A DNA stretch of 64,000 nt from Paenibacillus allorhizosphaerae (GCF_910594985.1 NZ_CAJVCE010000003.1:124001-188000); one strand, 5' to 3'. Counted from the stretch's first letter, positions 1 to 8,452 are shown. Numbers and translations: made by a program. Notes: generated by a model not told the origin, from the letters alone.

Positions 1-44
1 GTACTTCGCTTACTGCGATATGTCCAGGGCCCATCGTCGTACTG

Positions 45-1421
45 TTACGTAAACGCCGTTTTTCCGCCGCCGTCCGGACCCGCCAGCCGCAATTGACCGC
101 CTCCCCGGACCGGCTCCCGCACCCCGTCGCGCTCCGGATCGGCGTACCGGACAAACCACCGGTCCAGCTCCGCCTTCATCCGCGCGATCCGGTCCTGCTG
201 CTCCGGCACGTCGATCAGATTCGTTCGCTCCCCCGGATCCTGGAGCAGGTCATACAGTTCATGCGGCCCATACGGGTACCGGTGAACATACTTCCACTCT
301 CGACTTCGCACCATGCGCACCGGACCGTATTCATCGTAGATGAACACATGCTCCCGCTCCACCATCGGTTCGCCCAGCAGCAGCGGGGTGAAGCTGCCCC
401 CAGGCAATCCACCCGGCATCGTATCCGGAATGCCTGTGTAATCCAGCAGCGTCGGCATCACATCGTAACCGCTCAGCATGGAAGAGCACACTTTTCCTTG
501 GGGAATCGTCCCTGGGTGGCTGAAGATCGCAGGCACTTTGACCGACGTGTCGTACATGTTTTGCGGAAACGTACCGTTTCCCTTTCCCCAAAACCCGTGA
601 TGACCGCAATTGAAGCCGTTATCCCCCATGAACACAAGGAGCGTTTGCTCCCTCAACCCTTTCGCCTCCAGCCTGTCGATCAACCGGCCGATCTGCAAGT
701 CCATTGCCGTGACTGCGGCGAAATACCCTTTTAAATTTTCGCGCCATTTGTTTCCCCACGGTGCATTCGGAATCGCCCACGGATGGGACGGTCCTTGAGG
801 GCAGCTATCGAACGGGCAGTCTTCATACAAGGCGACGATATCCTCCGGATGCTGGCCAATCCACGGACTGTGCGGCGCCGTATAATGTACGCTAAGATAG
901 AACGGGGCTTGTCCTGTCTGCCTGTCGATAAACGCCAGCGCATCCTCTGTAATGACTTCCGTTACGTATCCTTTTTCCTTCACGGGTTTTCCGTCCCGTA
1001 TCATCGGAGCGTCATAGTACGGGCTTCCTCCCGATTGATGAACGAACCAATGCGTGAAGCCTTTTTGCGGCGTCAAGCTATCGCCCAAATGCCATTTGCC
1101 GCTAATCCCGCAGACGTATCCGTTTGCTGCGAGCAGCTCCGTGTACGCAGTCTGGCCGTCCAGGTAAGGGATCGCTCCCTCCCCCATATTTCCCTCCTTG
1201 ATCCAGTCGTGCACCCCATGCTGCGAAGGGATTCGGCCGGTTAGCAAGGAGGCTCGGGCCGGCGAACAAACCGGAGACGTGCAAAAAAAGTTATCAAACC
1301 GTGTGCCGGTAGCGGCAAGCCGGTCCAAATTCGGCGTACGGATCTCAGGGTTGCCTGCGCATCCCATCGCCCATGACCCTTGGTCGTCGGAAAGAATAAA
1401 CACGATATTCGGTTGATTCAC
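45..1421 (-). CDS. Sulfatase (type I, formylglycine-dependent)
   Basis: Hydrolyses sulfate esters, probably on sulfated glycans. The N-terminus (NIVFILSDDQG) carries the two metal-binding Asp, and the C-S-P-A-R signature with Cys52 is the site matured to formylglycine. Later metal and active-site elements (GDNGF, HHGFWGKG) are present, and 458 aa is normal for the family. The start is GTG at 1421, preceded by AGAGGAG. No signal peptide is visible, so the enzyme appears cytoplasmic, acting on imported sulfated sugars. No anSME maturase is in the window. The GTG start overlaps the stop of an upstream coding remnant. The substrate cannot be told from sequence. Confidence 0.9.
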   Translation of the reverse strand: MNQPNIVFILSDDQGSWAMGCAGNPEIRTPNLDRLAATGTRFDNFFCTSPVCSPARASLLTGRIPSQHGVHDWIKEGNMGEGAIPYLDGQTAYTELLAANGYVCGISGKWHLGDSLTPQKGFTHWFVHQSGGSPYYDAPMIRDGKPVKEKGYVTEVITEDALAFIDRQTGQAPFYLSVHYTAPHSPWIGQHPEDIVALYEDCPFDSCPQGPSHPWAIPNAPWGNKWRENLKGYFAAVTAMDLQIGRLIDRLEAKGLREQTLLVFMGDNGFNCGHHGFWGKGNGTFPQNMYDTSVKVPAIFSHPGTIPQGKVCSSMLSGYDVMPTLLDYTGIPDTMPGGLPGGSFTPLLLGEPMVEREHVFIYDEYGPVRMVRSREWKYVHRYPYGPHELYDLLQDPGERTNLIDVPEQQDRIARMKAELDRWFVRYADPERDGVREPVRGGGQLRLAGPDGGGKTAFT

Positions 1422-1546
1422 GTTGGCTTCTCCTCTCTTCTTTGGTAGCGTAGTATTTTGGTTTCAGGCGGTTCCCCCAAGATCAGGTTCTTGATTTCAT
1501 CGCACAGCTGTTTTCCTTCGATGCTTCTATCCGGAGAGGCCGGGTT
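1418..1546 (-). pseudogene. 3' remnant of an unidentified gene
   Basis: A 42-codon reading frame with no start codon (it contains RSIEGKQLCDEIKNLI and LGEPPETKILRY) lies between the MOSC gene and the sulfatase. Its TGA overlaps the sulfatase GTG start as GTGA, as expected for the last part of a co-translated upstream gene. It could be the C-terminus of a LacI-type regulator, but that identification is weak. The 5' part is gone, which suggests a deletion that brought the MOSC gene next to it. Confidence 0.45.
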
Positions 1547-1554
1547 TCATATAT

Positions 1555-2091
1555 TCAAATGACTCGAACCGTGTCGCCTTTGTTGATCCGCCCTTCCCGC
1601 TCCACGGAACAAACAATGCCTCTCGATTTCTTGGCGGCAGCTACAAATTTGCGATGAAGTCCGGGTTGATCATGCATGCTTTCGATTACTTTACCTGGCC
1701 CCACGCAAGGCAAGTTCTCCCCTTCGCATATAAGGCCCGTGCCGTCCGGAAAAAGCAGCCGGGTGCCTGCCGCGAGCTCCGTCAAGCTCTCCAGCCCGCT
1801 CACCATCAGGTTCGCGCCGAGCCATTCCGGCTTAATGACCGGTAGTCCCATTAGTCCGGCGATCCGCGCGCACTCCTCCCGAGAGACGATGCTGATTTGT
1901 CGCCGGTTCGCGATCATCGTTCCCCGAGGGTATATGTTTTGCCGCGAATCCGCCGGACGGAGAATTCCGTAATGACGGTCGTTCGGGATACCTCCAATCT
2001 CCACTTGAACGCTGAATACCTCGCGAGTGACGAACGTCGTCGGGTCGTCTGCGAGCAATACACAATCAACTACGATCTTAGAATCGTTCAA
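1555..2091 (-). CDS. MOSC domain protein
   Basis: A 178-residue MOSC-domain protein, the fold at the C-terminus of molybdenum cofactor sulfurases, used as a sulfur or metal carrier. It has the family layout: an N-terminal strand, a GGIPNDRHYG segment, RQISIVSREE, a hydrophobic GANL core and a C-terminal GD(T)V element. The usual conserved Cys is probably the one in LICEGENLPCVGPG. The start is TTG at 2091, seven bases after a GGAGGAGG ribosome site. The exact role is unknown; many stand-alone MOSC proteins remain uncharacterised. Confidence 0.85.
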   Translation of the reverse strand: MNDSKIVVDCVLLADDPTTFVTREVFSVQVEIGGIPNDRHYGILRPADSRQNIYPRGTMIANRRQISIVSREECARIAGLMGLPVIKPEWLGANLMVSGLESLTELAAGTRLLFPDGTGLICEGENLPCVGPGKVIESMHDQPGLHRKFVAAAKKSRGIVCSVEREGRINKGDTVRVI

Positions 2092-2219
2092 TGCATGTCC
2101 TCCTCCATTTCACTAGCTTGCATCGTGCTGACTATCGTTTCAAAAGCGCTGTTAAGCGTTTGCAGCTCGCTATCCGAGAGCGGCGCGGCAAAGTACCACC
2201 AAGGAACAATCGCTGAGCC
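2088..2219 (-). pseudogene. 3' remnant in frame with the VOC gene
   Basis: After the TGA of the VOC gene the same frame stays open for 43 codons with protein-like composition (PWWYFAAPLSDSELQTL, then AFETIVSTMQ) and ends in a TGA overlapping the MOSC TTG start. No start codon or ribosome site lies at its 5' end. It looks like the end of a lost gene fused to its present position by deletion. The family is not recognised. Confidence 0.45.
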
Positions 2220-2708
2220 TCATGGCCCTGCATACACTTTCTTCATATTCTTCGTATAAAGCTCGACCACGTTGCCTTCCGTGTCTTTGAAATAAAGATT
2301 GCTTGCTTCCGGGTTCTCCTTTGAAAAAACGAGGAAATCGACATTCAACGATTTTAACGTAGCAATGGTATCTTCAAATAATTCCGGCTTGATATATAAA
2401 GCAAAATGAACATGGATGCCGCCTTCATCGTACAATCCATTTTTCCATTGGCTGACTGGAGATTGCTTGATGGCGATTTGCTCTTCAGAAAAATTTCTTG
2501 GCAGCCATAAACCGAGCCGCGTATTCCCGCCGATGTATAACCATGTTGCCCAAATCATCCCTTTGCCGCACGTGTCAAATTGGCCGTTGTTGTATCCCCA
2601 TTGGTCTACTATCGGAAAACCCAGTTTTTCCGACCAGAAGTTGACGGCTCTTTCCATGGATTGAACTTGTAAGACTAGTTCCGAAACACCTTCAACCTGT
2701 AATTTCAA
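2220..2708 (-). CDS. VOC family (glyoxalase/bleomycin-resistance fold) protein
   Basis: A 162-residue vicinal-oxygen-chelate protein made of two beta-alpha-beta-beta-beta units. The first unit begins ELVLQVQSMERAVNFWSEKLGF and the second carries HVHFALYI and ends FKDTEGNVVELYT, where His and Glu are candidate metal ligands. Such proteins range from dioxygenases to resistance proteins, so no substrate is assigned. The start is TTG at 2708 after AGGGGGAATAGG. It is 128 nt ahead of the MOSC gene, with a coding remnant filling the gap. Confidence 0.85.
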   Translation of the reverse strand: MKLQVEGVSELVLQVQSMERAVNFWSEKLGFPIVDQWGYNNGQFDTCGKGMIWATWLYIGGNTRLGLWLPRNFSEEQIAIKQSPVSQWKNGLYDEGGIHVHFALYIKPELFEDTIATLKSLNVDFLVFSKENPEASNLYFKDTEGNVVELYTKNMKKVYAGP

Positions 2709-2710
2709 AC

Positions 2711-2869
2711 CTATTCCCCCTGGATCTTATGGTAAGCGACTTCACTTCCGCAGCCTTCCCGCAGTTCGCTCAAGTCCAAAGTCTTGTTACAGCGGCCAAC
2801 GTTTGATTTTCGAATTGCACCGTAGCAGGGCGAATCCGCATGCCTGACAAAATATACGGTCGTTGTCAT
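2711..2869 (-). pseudogene. Remnant of a histidine phosphatase gene
   Basis: A 52-codon frame starts at an ATG preceded by GGAAGGATGG. It opens with TTTVYFVRHADSP, a good match to the RHG active-site start of histidine (phosphoglycerate mutase-type) phosphatases. After about 14 residues the similarity stops and the frame ends just ahead of the VOC gene. The family is normally about 180-200 residues long, so this is probably a deletion relic rather than a functional small protein. Confidence 0.45.
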
Positions 2870-2928
2870 CCAAACACACCATCCTTCCGTTTTTCAGTTT
2901 TACCGTCTACAGCCCAGCCTTCCACAGT

Positions 2929-3519
2929 TTACTTTGTCAATACGCGCATTAAAAAATCAACACTCGGCATACCATGCTCTTCCTGTCCTACTTCTTCCAT
3001 AATAAGTGAATTTATGGTGTATATGTACCAAGACAATAGCTTCAAAGGGTCCCCTTCGGTAAATTCTCCAGCTTGCTGACCTTTTATAAAGACAGGGACC
3101 AAGCGAATAAGCAAACCGTCGACAGGATTTTGTTCCAGAATCTGCGCGGCCTCTATCGGGATAGCATCCGCCTTTCGTGCCCTCTGCATGAACATAAAAG
3201 CATACTTGTTGTTCTCGTCAAGCATATCTTCGGTAAATGCTTTGATTTGTTCAAATGGCGATCCGGGCAAGAATTGAACGTCCCCGGTCTCTTTCCTCGC
3301 TTCTTCCATCAACTCTTCGAAAAGAGTGGTGAAAAGTTCGTCTTTTGATTTGAAATAACGGAAAATCAACCCTTCGCTAATGCCGGCCTCCGCGGCGATC
3401 ATGCTCGTTTTCGTTCCTGCATATCCGCGACGGGCGAATATTTTGAGCGCAGCTTGTTTGATCTGTTCTCTTCGTTCGTCGCGGATATCAATTAGTTGTT
3501 GTTTGTTTCGTGGCGACAA
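2929..3519 (-). CDS. TetR/AcrR family transcriptional regulator
   Basis: A 196-residue one-component repressor. The N-terminal helix-turn-helix (about residues 15-60: QIKQAALKIFARRGYAGTK, then TSMIAAEAGISEGLIFRYF) is typical TetR_N. The rest is a variable ligand-binding helical domain. The likely start is TTG at 3519 after GGAGATTG. It lies 74 bp downstream of the hydrolase gene on the same strand. A near-perfect 10-bp inverted repeat of TetR-operator type sits at the hydrolase promoter, so self-repression of the pair is the simplest model. Confidence 0.9.
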   Translation of the reverse strand: MSPRNKQQLIDIRDERREQIKQAALKIFARRGYAGTKTSMIAAEAGISEGLIFRYFKSKDELFTTLFEELMEEARKETGDVQFLPGSPFEQIKAFTEDMLDENNKYAFMFMQRARKADAIPIEAAQILEQNPVDGLLIRLVPVFIKGQQAGEFTEGDPLKLLSWYIYTINSLIMEEVGQEEHGMPSVDFLMRVLTK

Positions 3520-3593
3520 TGAGCTTCAATCTCCGATCTTTGATAAATTATTCTCATTGTAACACGAAATCCCCAAATTTATCTCTACCGCGG

Positions 3594-4631
3594 CTATTTA
3601 GCCTTATCTGCTATGAGCGGGTATACCCGATTCAGGAGTTCCTCCAAAAATTGCTCGGATCGGGCAAAACACGCAAGGTGGCCGGCATTCCGGATTAAGA
3701 CAAATTCTTTATAAGGAGCTTCAATCTTGTTGAAGTACGATTGAGCCAAATCCGTTGGCGTTACAATGTCTTTATCGCCATGAAAAACAAAGAAGGGTAG
3801 TTTAAAGCTGGTTCCAACCTTATTGAAGTCGAAAGTCAATAATTCTTCAAACAGGTGATCTAGAGAGAAACGCATTCCTTTAAAGAAATCGATGAGATCG
3901 CGCATTTTATGTTCCGGGGATGAGAGCATAGACGGCAAAATAAGATCCGTAATCATATTCGGTACATCTTGGACAGCTTTGACGATATATTGATTTCTTT
4001 TATCAAAATCTTTACGACTCCAGTTGGATCGATCCGGTCCCATTTTCTCTACCAACCGACTTCCCTTTGAATGACCCGAAACACGGAGAGCATCCAACGT
4101 CAGTTGGTACGCCAGAAGCTGAGGATCGGGAGCATTCTGATCCGTTCCAATATAAGCATGAAAAAGGTCCGGGCGCTGTTTGGCCATCATGATGCCGATC
4201 AGGCTCCCTACGGAACTGCCGATAAGAATCACTTTTGGATGATGGAGTTTATTTATCAGGTATTCTGTAAGTTCGATCCCGTCTTGAGAAAGGCGGTCAA
4301 AGCCGATGGGGCCGCATCCGTCTATACCATTCCGGGTATACGTCTTACCGGCACCACGCTGATCCCACTGTACAATTGTGAAATTTTTCTCCCAAGAACG
4401 CAACAACGGGCTGAAAATCGAGTATGTCGATGCAGGTCCGCCATGGATAAACAACAAAATTGGATTATGATGATCTTCCCCTCGGATCGTAACCCACTGG
4501 TCGATGCCTCCGATTTTTACGTACGTGCTCTCAACGATACAATTTGTTGTGTTGATCTGAAGTATCTTTGCGTTTTTGCGTTGATTTCGTTTGCGCAGTA
4601 ATAAATCCGGCAGTATATTCGGTTTATTCAA
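3594..4631 (-). CDS. Alpha/beta hydrolase, proline iminopeptidase-like
   Basis: About 345 residues with the alpha/beta-hydrolase fold. The oxyanion motif HGGPA is near residue 63, followed by WDQRGAGKT. The nucleophile elbow GSSVGS puts the catalytic Ser near 140. The acid Asp is in HGDKDIVTPTD and the His in NAGHLACF. HGGPA plus DQRGAGKS-type motifs are typical of the S33 aminopeptidase group, but specificity is open. I place the start at TTG 4631 because AGAGGAGTG precedes it. The longer GTG frame (4679) would run through the operator. It probably forms an operon with the TetR gene. Confidence 0.85.
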   Translation of the reverse strand: MNKPNILPDLLLRKRNQRKNAKILQINTTNCIVESTYVKIGGIDQWVTIRGEDHHNPILLFIHGGPASTYSIFSPLLRSWEKNFTIVQWDQRGAGKTYTRNGIDGCGPIGFDRLSQDGIELTEYLINKLHHPKVILIGSSVGSLIGIMMAKQRPDLFHAYIGTDQNAPDPQLLAYQLTLDALRVSGHSKGSRLVEKMGPDRSNWSRKDFDKRNQYIVKAVQDVPNMITDLILPSMLSSPEHKMRDLIDFFKGMRFSLDHLFEELLTFDFNKVGTSFKLPFFVFHGDKDIVTPTDLAQSYFNKIEAPYKEFVLIRNAGHLACFARSEQFLEELLNRVYPLIADKAK

Positions 4632-4660
4632 GTATTTCACTCCTCTAATCGAGATCACAT

Positions 4661-4685
4661 CAATGAGTGAGTTATTCACTCATTG
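4661..4685. promoter_or_regulatory. Inverted-repeat operator (probable TetR site)
   Basis: The arms CAATGAGTGA and TCACTCATTG are separated by GTTAT, giving a perfect 10-bp inverted repeat. It lies just downstream of the -10 of the hydrolase promoter, where a bound repressor would block initiation. The nearby TetR-family gene is the obvious candidate to bind it. Confidence 0.75.
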
Positions 4686-4687
4686 TT

Positions 4688-4716
4688 AAACTAAACTATT
4701 TTCCGATTATTGTCAA
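4688..4716 (-). promoter_or_regulatory. Sigma-A promoter of hydrolase/tetR
   Basis: On the minus strand, TTGACA (4711-4716) and TAGTTT (4688-4693) are separated by 17 bp. The inverted-repeat operator begins three bases further downstream. Confidence 0.65.
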
Positions 4717-4782
4717 TCGCGAAAAACTTCTGAACCTATTTTGTATCCGCTCTTGTTTGCAGCCCCCTTCCCCTCCATTCAG

Positions 4783-4813
4783 AAAAAAAGGCTCACCCGA
4801 ATAGGGAGAGCTT
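4783..4813 (-). terminator. Rho-independent terminator
   Basis: On the minus strand, AAGCTCTCCC, loop TATTC and GGGTGAGCC form a hairpin followed by a run of seven T. It sits about 30 bp past the stop of the DoxX-like fragment. Confidence 0.7.
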
Positions 4814-4842
4814 ATGTTCGTAATTTTTCTTTCAGCAAACTT

Positions 4843-5133
4843 TTAAGAAAAGGGAAGTATCAGACCGTCCGCATTAACGATAGTTAGAATGACGATTAAC
4901 GAAATAAACACAACGGCCGTCGCCGTTTTGCTGATCGGATCTTTGACCCTGAAATGCGCAAGGCACGCCAGTAACATCGTTATTCCAAGCCAAACGCCGG
5001 CCCATGCGACCACCCCAGCATACCAGTAACCGGTGACGAGTAATGCGGCTCCGATCAACTGGACGACTCCTGTGATGACAAGATCACCGAGATTGTCATG
5101 ATTGCCAATCAAGAACGCATTCGCCAGCTCGAT
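4843..5133 (-). pseudogene. DoxX-like membrane protein, N-terminally truncated
   Basis: The open frame encodes about 97 residues starting IELANAFLIGN, with three hydrophobic helices (VITGVVQLIGAALLVTGYW, a second around AGVWLGITMLLA, a third near AVVFISLIVILTIV). This resembles the C-terminal part of DoxX-type four-helix membrane proteins. An in-frame TAA at 5134-5136 cuts it off before the expected first helix, and the only available start is a TTG at 5112 without a ribosome site. I read it as a truncated gene, though a short functional protein is possible. Confidence 0.55.
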
Positions 5134-5186
5134 TTAGCAGAAATGAACGACACTTAGGCTAGCTTCACAAGTAAAATAGAAATGTA

Positions 5187-5235
5187 AAAAGCACAGAAAA
5201 ACGCATGTTGCTAACATTGCGTTTTTTTGTGCTTT
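5187..5235. terminator. Strong terminator after SBP gene
   Basis: A long near-perfect inverted repeat (arm AAAGCACAGAAAAACGCA, complemented by TGCGTTTTTTTGTGCTTT, central TGTTGCTAACA) flanked by A/T runs lies about 35 bp downstream of the SBP stop. It could terminate transcription in either direction. Confidence 0.75.
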
Positions 5236-5269
5236 GTATCTGTAGATAACCCGTAGAATCGAGGATCCG

Positions 5270-6592
5270 TCACTTTTTCATGGTTTCAATTTCTTTATCG
5301 GCTTTTTCTTTGGCTTCCCGAAGAGCGGTATTAACATCGACGCCTTCGATGGCGACGCTATCCATCGCCTTGTTCATAATCGCATTCATTGGGCCATCGT
5401 ATGGAGTTGACAGAGGCGAAGGGGCAGGCTTTGCCTTAAACACACCTTGCAAATTTTTCCCTTCATATATCTTTAAGGCAGAAGCGAACTGGCTTTTCAG
5501 CTGCGGATCTTTCAATACCGTCAGGCGTGTGCCTTTATTCATCTCCGTTTGCGCTTCCGTGCTGATCAGCACCTCAAGCACGCGGTAGGCCGCTTCCTTG
5601 TTTTTGCTAGTCGGTGGAACAATCATCACATGAAAATCGGACTGTCTGCCGATTCCCGGCTTGTCGTCGAAGCTCGGCCATGAAACGAGATCCCAATTAA
5701 ATGCTCGGCCCGATTCCTTCAAAGCCGGGAGTCGAGTGGTCAGATTGACGATCCAATAAGGGAACAAAGCCATATTCTGGTCTTTAAGGAAGCTATCGAT
5801 GCCATATTTATATTTTTTGTTCGGGCTGACAATGCCCGGTATGGCATACAACTGGGCGAATAAATCAAACACCTTTTTATACCCGGGTCCGTCCAAGAGA
5901 GCTTTATGATTTGCATCGACCGTAGGAAGCGAATAGGAACGGGTTAAATCCTGTGGTGAGCTCATGTCGAGGCCAATGTATTGCACGCCATTTTCCATGC
6001 GGGTCAACCGCTTGGCCAATTCGATCGTTTCGTTCCATGTCATATTGTCCTTCGGGTACGGCACGCCGAATCTGTCGAAAATATCTTTATTGTAGGGCAT
6101 GACGCCATAGTTCATGGATAGCGGGAGCGCAAATAACTCTCCCTTCGCCGAAAATTTCTTGAGGATGTCAATGGTCCCCGGCTCCAGTTGGCTCAGATCG
6201 ATCTTATCTCTCTGAATGAACGGGTTAAGGTCACTCGCGATGCCTGCGGCAATCATATCATACATGTACACGTTGGCGGAACCGATCAAGTCGGGCAGCT
6301 CCCCGGAGGCTACCATCTGATCCAACGTAGCCCCTGTAACCCGCTCGAACGAAATATTCGGATATTTCTTCTGCACGGGTTTGACGATAAGGGAGTTCAT
6401 CTCCTCCTCAGTCACAACGCCGGCGGTATGATTGTAAAACTTCAGGACAACCGGCTCGCTGCCGAATGCCGGCTTTTCTTGGCTCGGTGTTTGCGCCTGA
6501 TTCGCTTCTTCCGCTTTGCCGCCGCAACCTGCCATAGCTGCGGATGCAATCGATAAGGTGGTCAGCAATCGTAAAATGGTTATCGCTCTCAT
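5270..6592 (-). CDS. Extracellular solute-binding lipoprotein (family 1)
   Basis: Binding component of a carbohydrate ABC importer, 440 aa. A signal peptide ends in the lipobox MAGC, so the mature protein should be a membrane-anchored lipoprotein. The body has the family-1 layout and the island's shared segments: VKPVQKKYPNISFE, ASGELPDLIG, then PYNKDIFDRFG and PYPKDNMTWNETIELAKRLT. The start is ATG at 6592 after GGAGGTAG. It is monocistronic between terminators and has no permease or ATPase gene nearby, so it probably feeds a transporter encoded elsewhere. It is paralogous to the four SBPs between 15 and 31 kb. Confidence 0.9.
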   Translation of the reverse strand: MRAITILRLLTTLSIASAAMAGCGGKAEEANQAQTPSQEKPAFGSEPVVLKFYNHTAGVVTEEEMNSLIVKPVQKKYPNISFERVTGATLDQMVASGELPDLIGSANVYMYDMIAAGIASDLNPFIQRDKIDLSQLEPGTIDILKKFSAKGELFALPLSMNYGVMPYNKDIFDRFGVPYPKDNMTWNETIELAKRLTRMENGVQYIGLDMSSPQDLTRSYSLPTVDANHKALLDGPGYKKVFDLFAQLYAIPGIVSPNKKYKYGIDSFLKDQNMALFPYWIVNLTTRLPALKESGRAFNWDLVSWPSFDDKPGIGRQSDFHVMIVPPTSKNKEAAYRVLEVLISTEAQTEMNKGTRLTVLKDPQLKSQFASALKIYEGKNLQGVFKAKPAPSPLSTPYDGPMNAIMNKAMDSVAIEGVDVNTALREAKEKADKEIETMKK

Positions 6593-6948
6593 CTACTCTA
6601 CCTCCAAGCACATTGGTTTCTCAATACCTCTCCGGGTGGTTTTTAATCAATAGGCAGAGCTTTCAATTTCTCGGGTTAAGGAGTCATATGGCTAGTGTAT
6701 CGCAAATGATGGGGGGCTAAAATGTCTGTAAACGGCCTTCTTTTATCTGAAATTGATACCTTATCGCCTTGAAAATTGAAGAACGAACGCTCGCGTCAAA
6801 AAAAGAGGGCTCGAGACCGCCGTCTCGCAAAGCCCTCTCCCGTATCGAAGCATATCGTTGTTGACTGTCGGCGCCGTTCTGTGGCATCTATCACCCATAG
6901 TAAAGAATATGAAGAACGGTGTTTTAGACGAAAGGCCAACGCGGATAA
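6593..6948. other. Intergenic stretch
   Basis: No gene is evident. The left part is the upstream region of the SBP gene, where I find no convincing -35/-10 pair; only a weak cre-like match (TGTAAACGG) near 6724 is visible. The right part holds the terminator of the DUF6220-type gene. Confidence 0.5.
6797..6838 (-). terminator. Rho-independent terminator
   Basis: On the minus strand, AGAGGGCT pairs with AGCCCTCT and an inner GAGAC pairs with GTCTC, followed by TTTTTTT. It terminates the two-gene unit 7417-8268 / 6949-7383. Confidence 0.75.
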
Positions 6949-7383
6949 TTATTTGCGGCTAAGCAGCCATGTTCCGGAACGTCTGGTTAAATACAGCGAG
7001 ATCCAGAACAAAAGCAGCGCATTCACCGTATGCAGGGCGGGAAATACCCCGCCGAACAGTTGCAGCGTCATATGCTGCAATACGGTAAGCGCAAACAGCC
7101 CTAGCGGCAGCCAGCGCAAAGAGCCGCGGATGCGCCCGGCAAACGATAAACCAAACATAACGACCGGTACGAATTCAAAGGAATTGGCAAATGTGCGATG
7201 CCATTGCAAGTTATCCGAATTAACGAACAAGCCCATCCCGGCGAAAAACACTTGCAGGATCACGCATATCAAATATATCGCCGCCAGCAATCCGTAGACG
7301 AAACGTGTCGCTCGGATAAGCCTGCTTCGTTCGTTTGCATTCGCTTCAGCATTATGGATACGATCCGGGGATTCTTGATTCAT
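6949..7383 (-). CDS. DUF6220-like four-helix membrane protein
   Basis: A 144-residue membrane protein with four predicted helices (LLAAIYLICVILQVFFAGM; a second around FEFVPVVMFGLSFA; LPLGLFALTVLQHMTLQLF; a C-terminal VNALLLFWISLYLT). The WHR in the first loop and the ALHTVNALLLFW element fit the DUF6220 family, whose function is unknown. The start is ATG at 7383 because GGAGAGGAG precedes it; an upstream frame start lacks such a site. It lies 34 bp after the secreted protein gene 7417-8268 and is probably co-transcribed with it. Confidence 0.75.
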   Translation of the reverse strand: MNQESPDRIHNAEANANERSRLIRATRFVYGLLAAIYLICVILQVFFAGMGLFVNSDNLQWHRTFANSFEFVPVVMFGLSFAGRIRGSLRWLPLGLFALTVLQHMTLQLFGGVFPALHTVNALLLFWISLYLTRRSGTWLLSRK

Positions 7384-7416
7384 AGATACAAAACTCCTCT
7401 CCATGCACAATGAGAA

Positions 7417-8268
7417 TTAATAATGCCAGCCGGGGCCTTGCGCTCCATGGTTCCACTCGCCTGCCTTTGCGGGTTCCCATGGTTTGCCCGTCAAGTCGAT
7501 CCGATCGGGAACCGTCTGATCCACATCGGAAATAACGGCAAGAAGCTGAATGGCGACGACGTGCTGTTTCCCCGATTCGTCTGTTCCGGATACAATGATT
7601 TCCAACGTTTGCTTCTCCATCCGGCCGTCCGCGCCAATCTTGGCGTCAAGATGGATCTGCTGCACGCCAGCGTTCTTGGTCAATTTCGGAACATGTTCCC
7701 ACTTCTCGTTGTCCGCGGCCTTTGCAATCATCAGTGCTCCTGCCGCTTTGATCGGAGCGGGAAGCTCGTTCTCGGATAGATGCAGCGTTACCTGCGTCCC
7801 GCCATCGGCAGCAGCTTCCACCTGTGCATGCTCCCACATGCGGCCTGCCACATTGTCGATGATCTGTTCCACCGCTTTGGGTGGTCCGTCCTGTTTCCAG
7901 TTTGCATGGTGTGGTTCCAACACTTTGTATACGTCGCTTTCGCTACTTTTCAGTATCGCTTTTCCGTCTTGCCGATACACATTCATCGAGCGCGTATCGC
8001 CTTGACTGTCCAACGCAGCCGCTACGCTTACGGTTTCAAAATCGCGGTTCTGCTTGACGATCGCCTGTGCGCCGACTACCTTCGTACCGTTATCGGTAAC
8101 CGACAGATCGGCGTTGACCGTGAAACTCGCCGCCGCATGCGTATGTTTCAGCGCTGTCTTGTACATCTCGTATCCAGGCGCGTCGGCTCTGGCCGAATAC
8201 GCGCTAGCCACAAACAGCATTGCGCATATCCCGAAACCGACGCCAATCATCCACCATTTCTTCCTCAT
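7417..8268 (-). CDS. Secreted protein of unknown function
   Basis: 283 residues. A clear N-terminal signal peptide (KKWWMIGVGFGICAMLFVA, cleavage likely after SARA) indicates export. The mature part is beta-rich and charged, with no Cys and no family I can name. It loosely recalls the LolA/LppX-like exported proteins of Firmicutes (repeats of strand-rich segments such as ASFTVNADLSV and GMEKQTLEIIVSG). The start is ATG at 8268 with GGAGGAAAC upstream. It forms a unit with the downstream DUF6220-like gene. Confidence 0.75.
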   Translation of the reverse strand: MRKKWWMIGVGFGICAMLFVASAYSARADAPGYEMYKTALKHTHAAASFTVNADLSVTDNGTKVVGAQAIVKQNRDFETVSVAAALDSQGDTRSMNVYRQDGKAILKSSESDVYKVLEPHHANWKQDGPPKAVEQIIDNVAGRMWEHAQVEAAADGGTQVTLHLSENELPAPIKAAGALMIAKAADNEKWEHVPKLTKNAGVQQIHLDAKIGADGRMEKQTLEIIVSGTDESGKQHVVAIQLLAVISDVDQTVPDRIDLTGKPWEPAKAGEWNHGAQGPGWHY

Positions 8269-8452
8269 CCTGTTTCCTCCTACCTTATATATGGATTTGC
8301 TTCAGGAGCAATCGTGTTCACATAGCCGCCATGAAGTATGGCCTGAAGCTTTCTACAAATCCATCTTAACGAACAGGTGTAAAGCGCATCTAAATGAAAT
8401 CTAAAAAAACTATAAAACCATTTTTTTCCCTGGACACCGCAGCTGAGTAGAC

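Noticed and set aside
2220..2222. TGA between the VOC gene and its downstream in-frame extension as a selenocysteine codon
   Set aside because: No SECIS-like hairpin is evident next to it and VOC proteins do not use Sec here; a stop codon plus remnant is simpler.
6720..6740. cre-like sequence upstream of the SBP at 5.3 kb
   Set aside because: Only 11 of 14 consensus positions match, and no promoter is visible near it.
8287..8367. Imperfect inverted repeat GGATTTG..TTCAGG / CCTGAA..CAAATCC upstream of the secreted protein gene
   Set aside because: Arms are broken by several bases and separated by about 35 nt; too weak to call a regulatory element.
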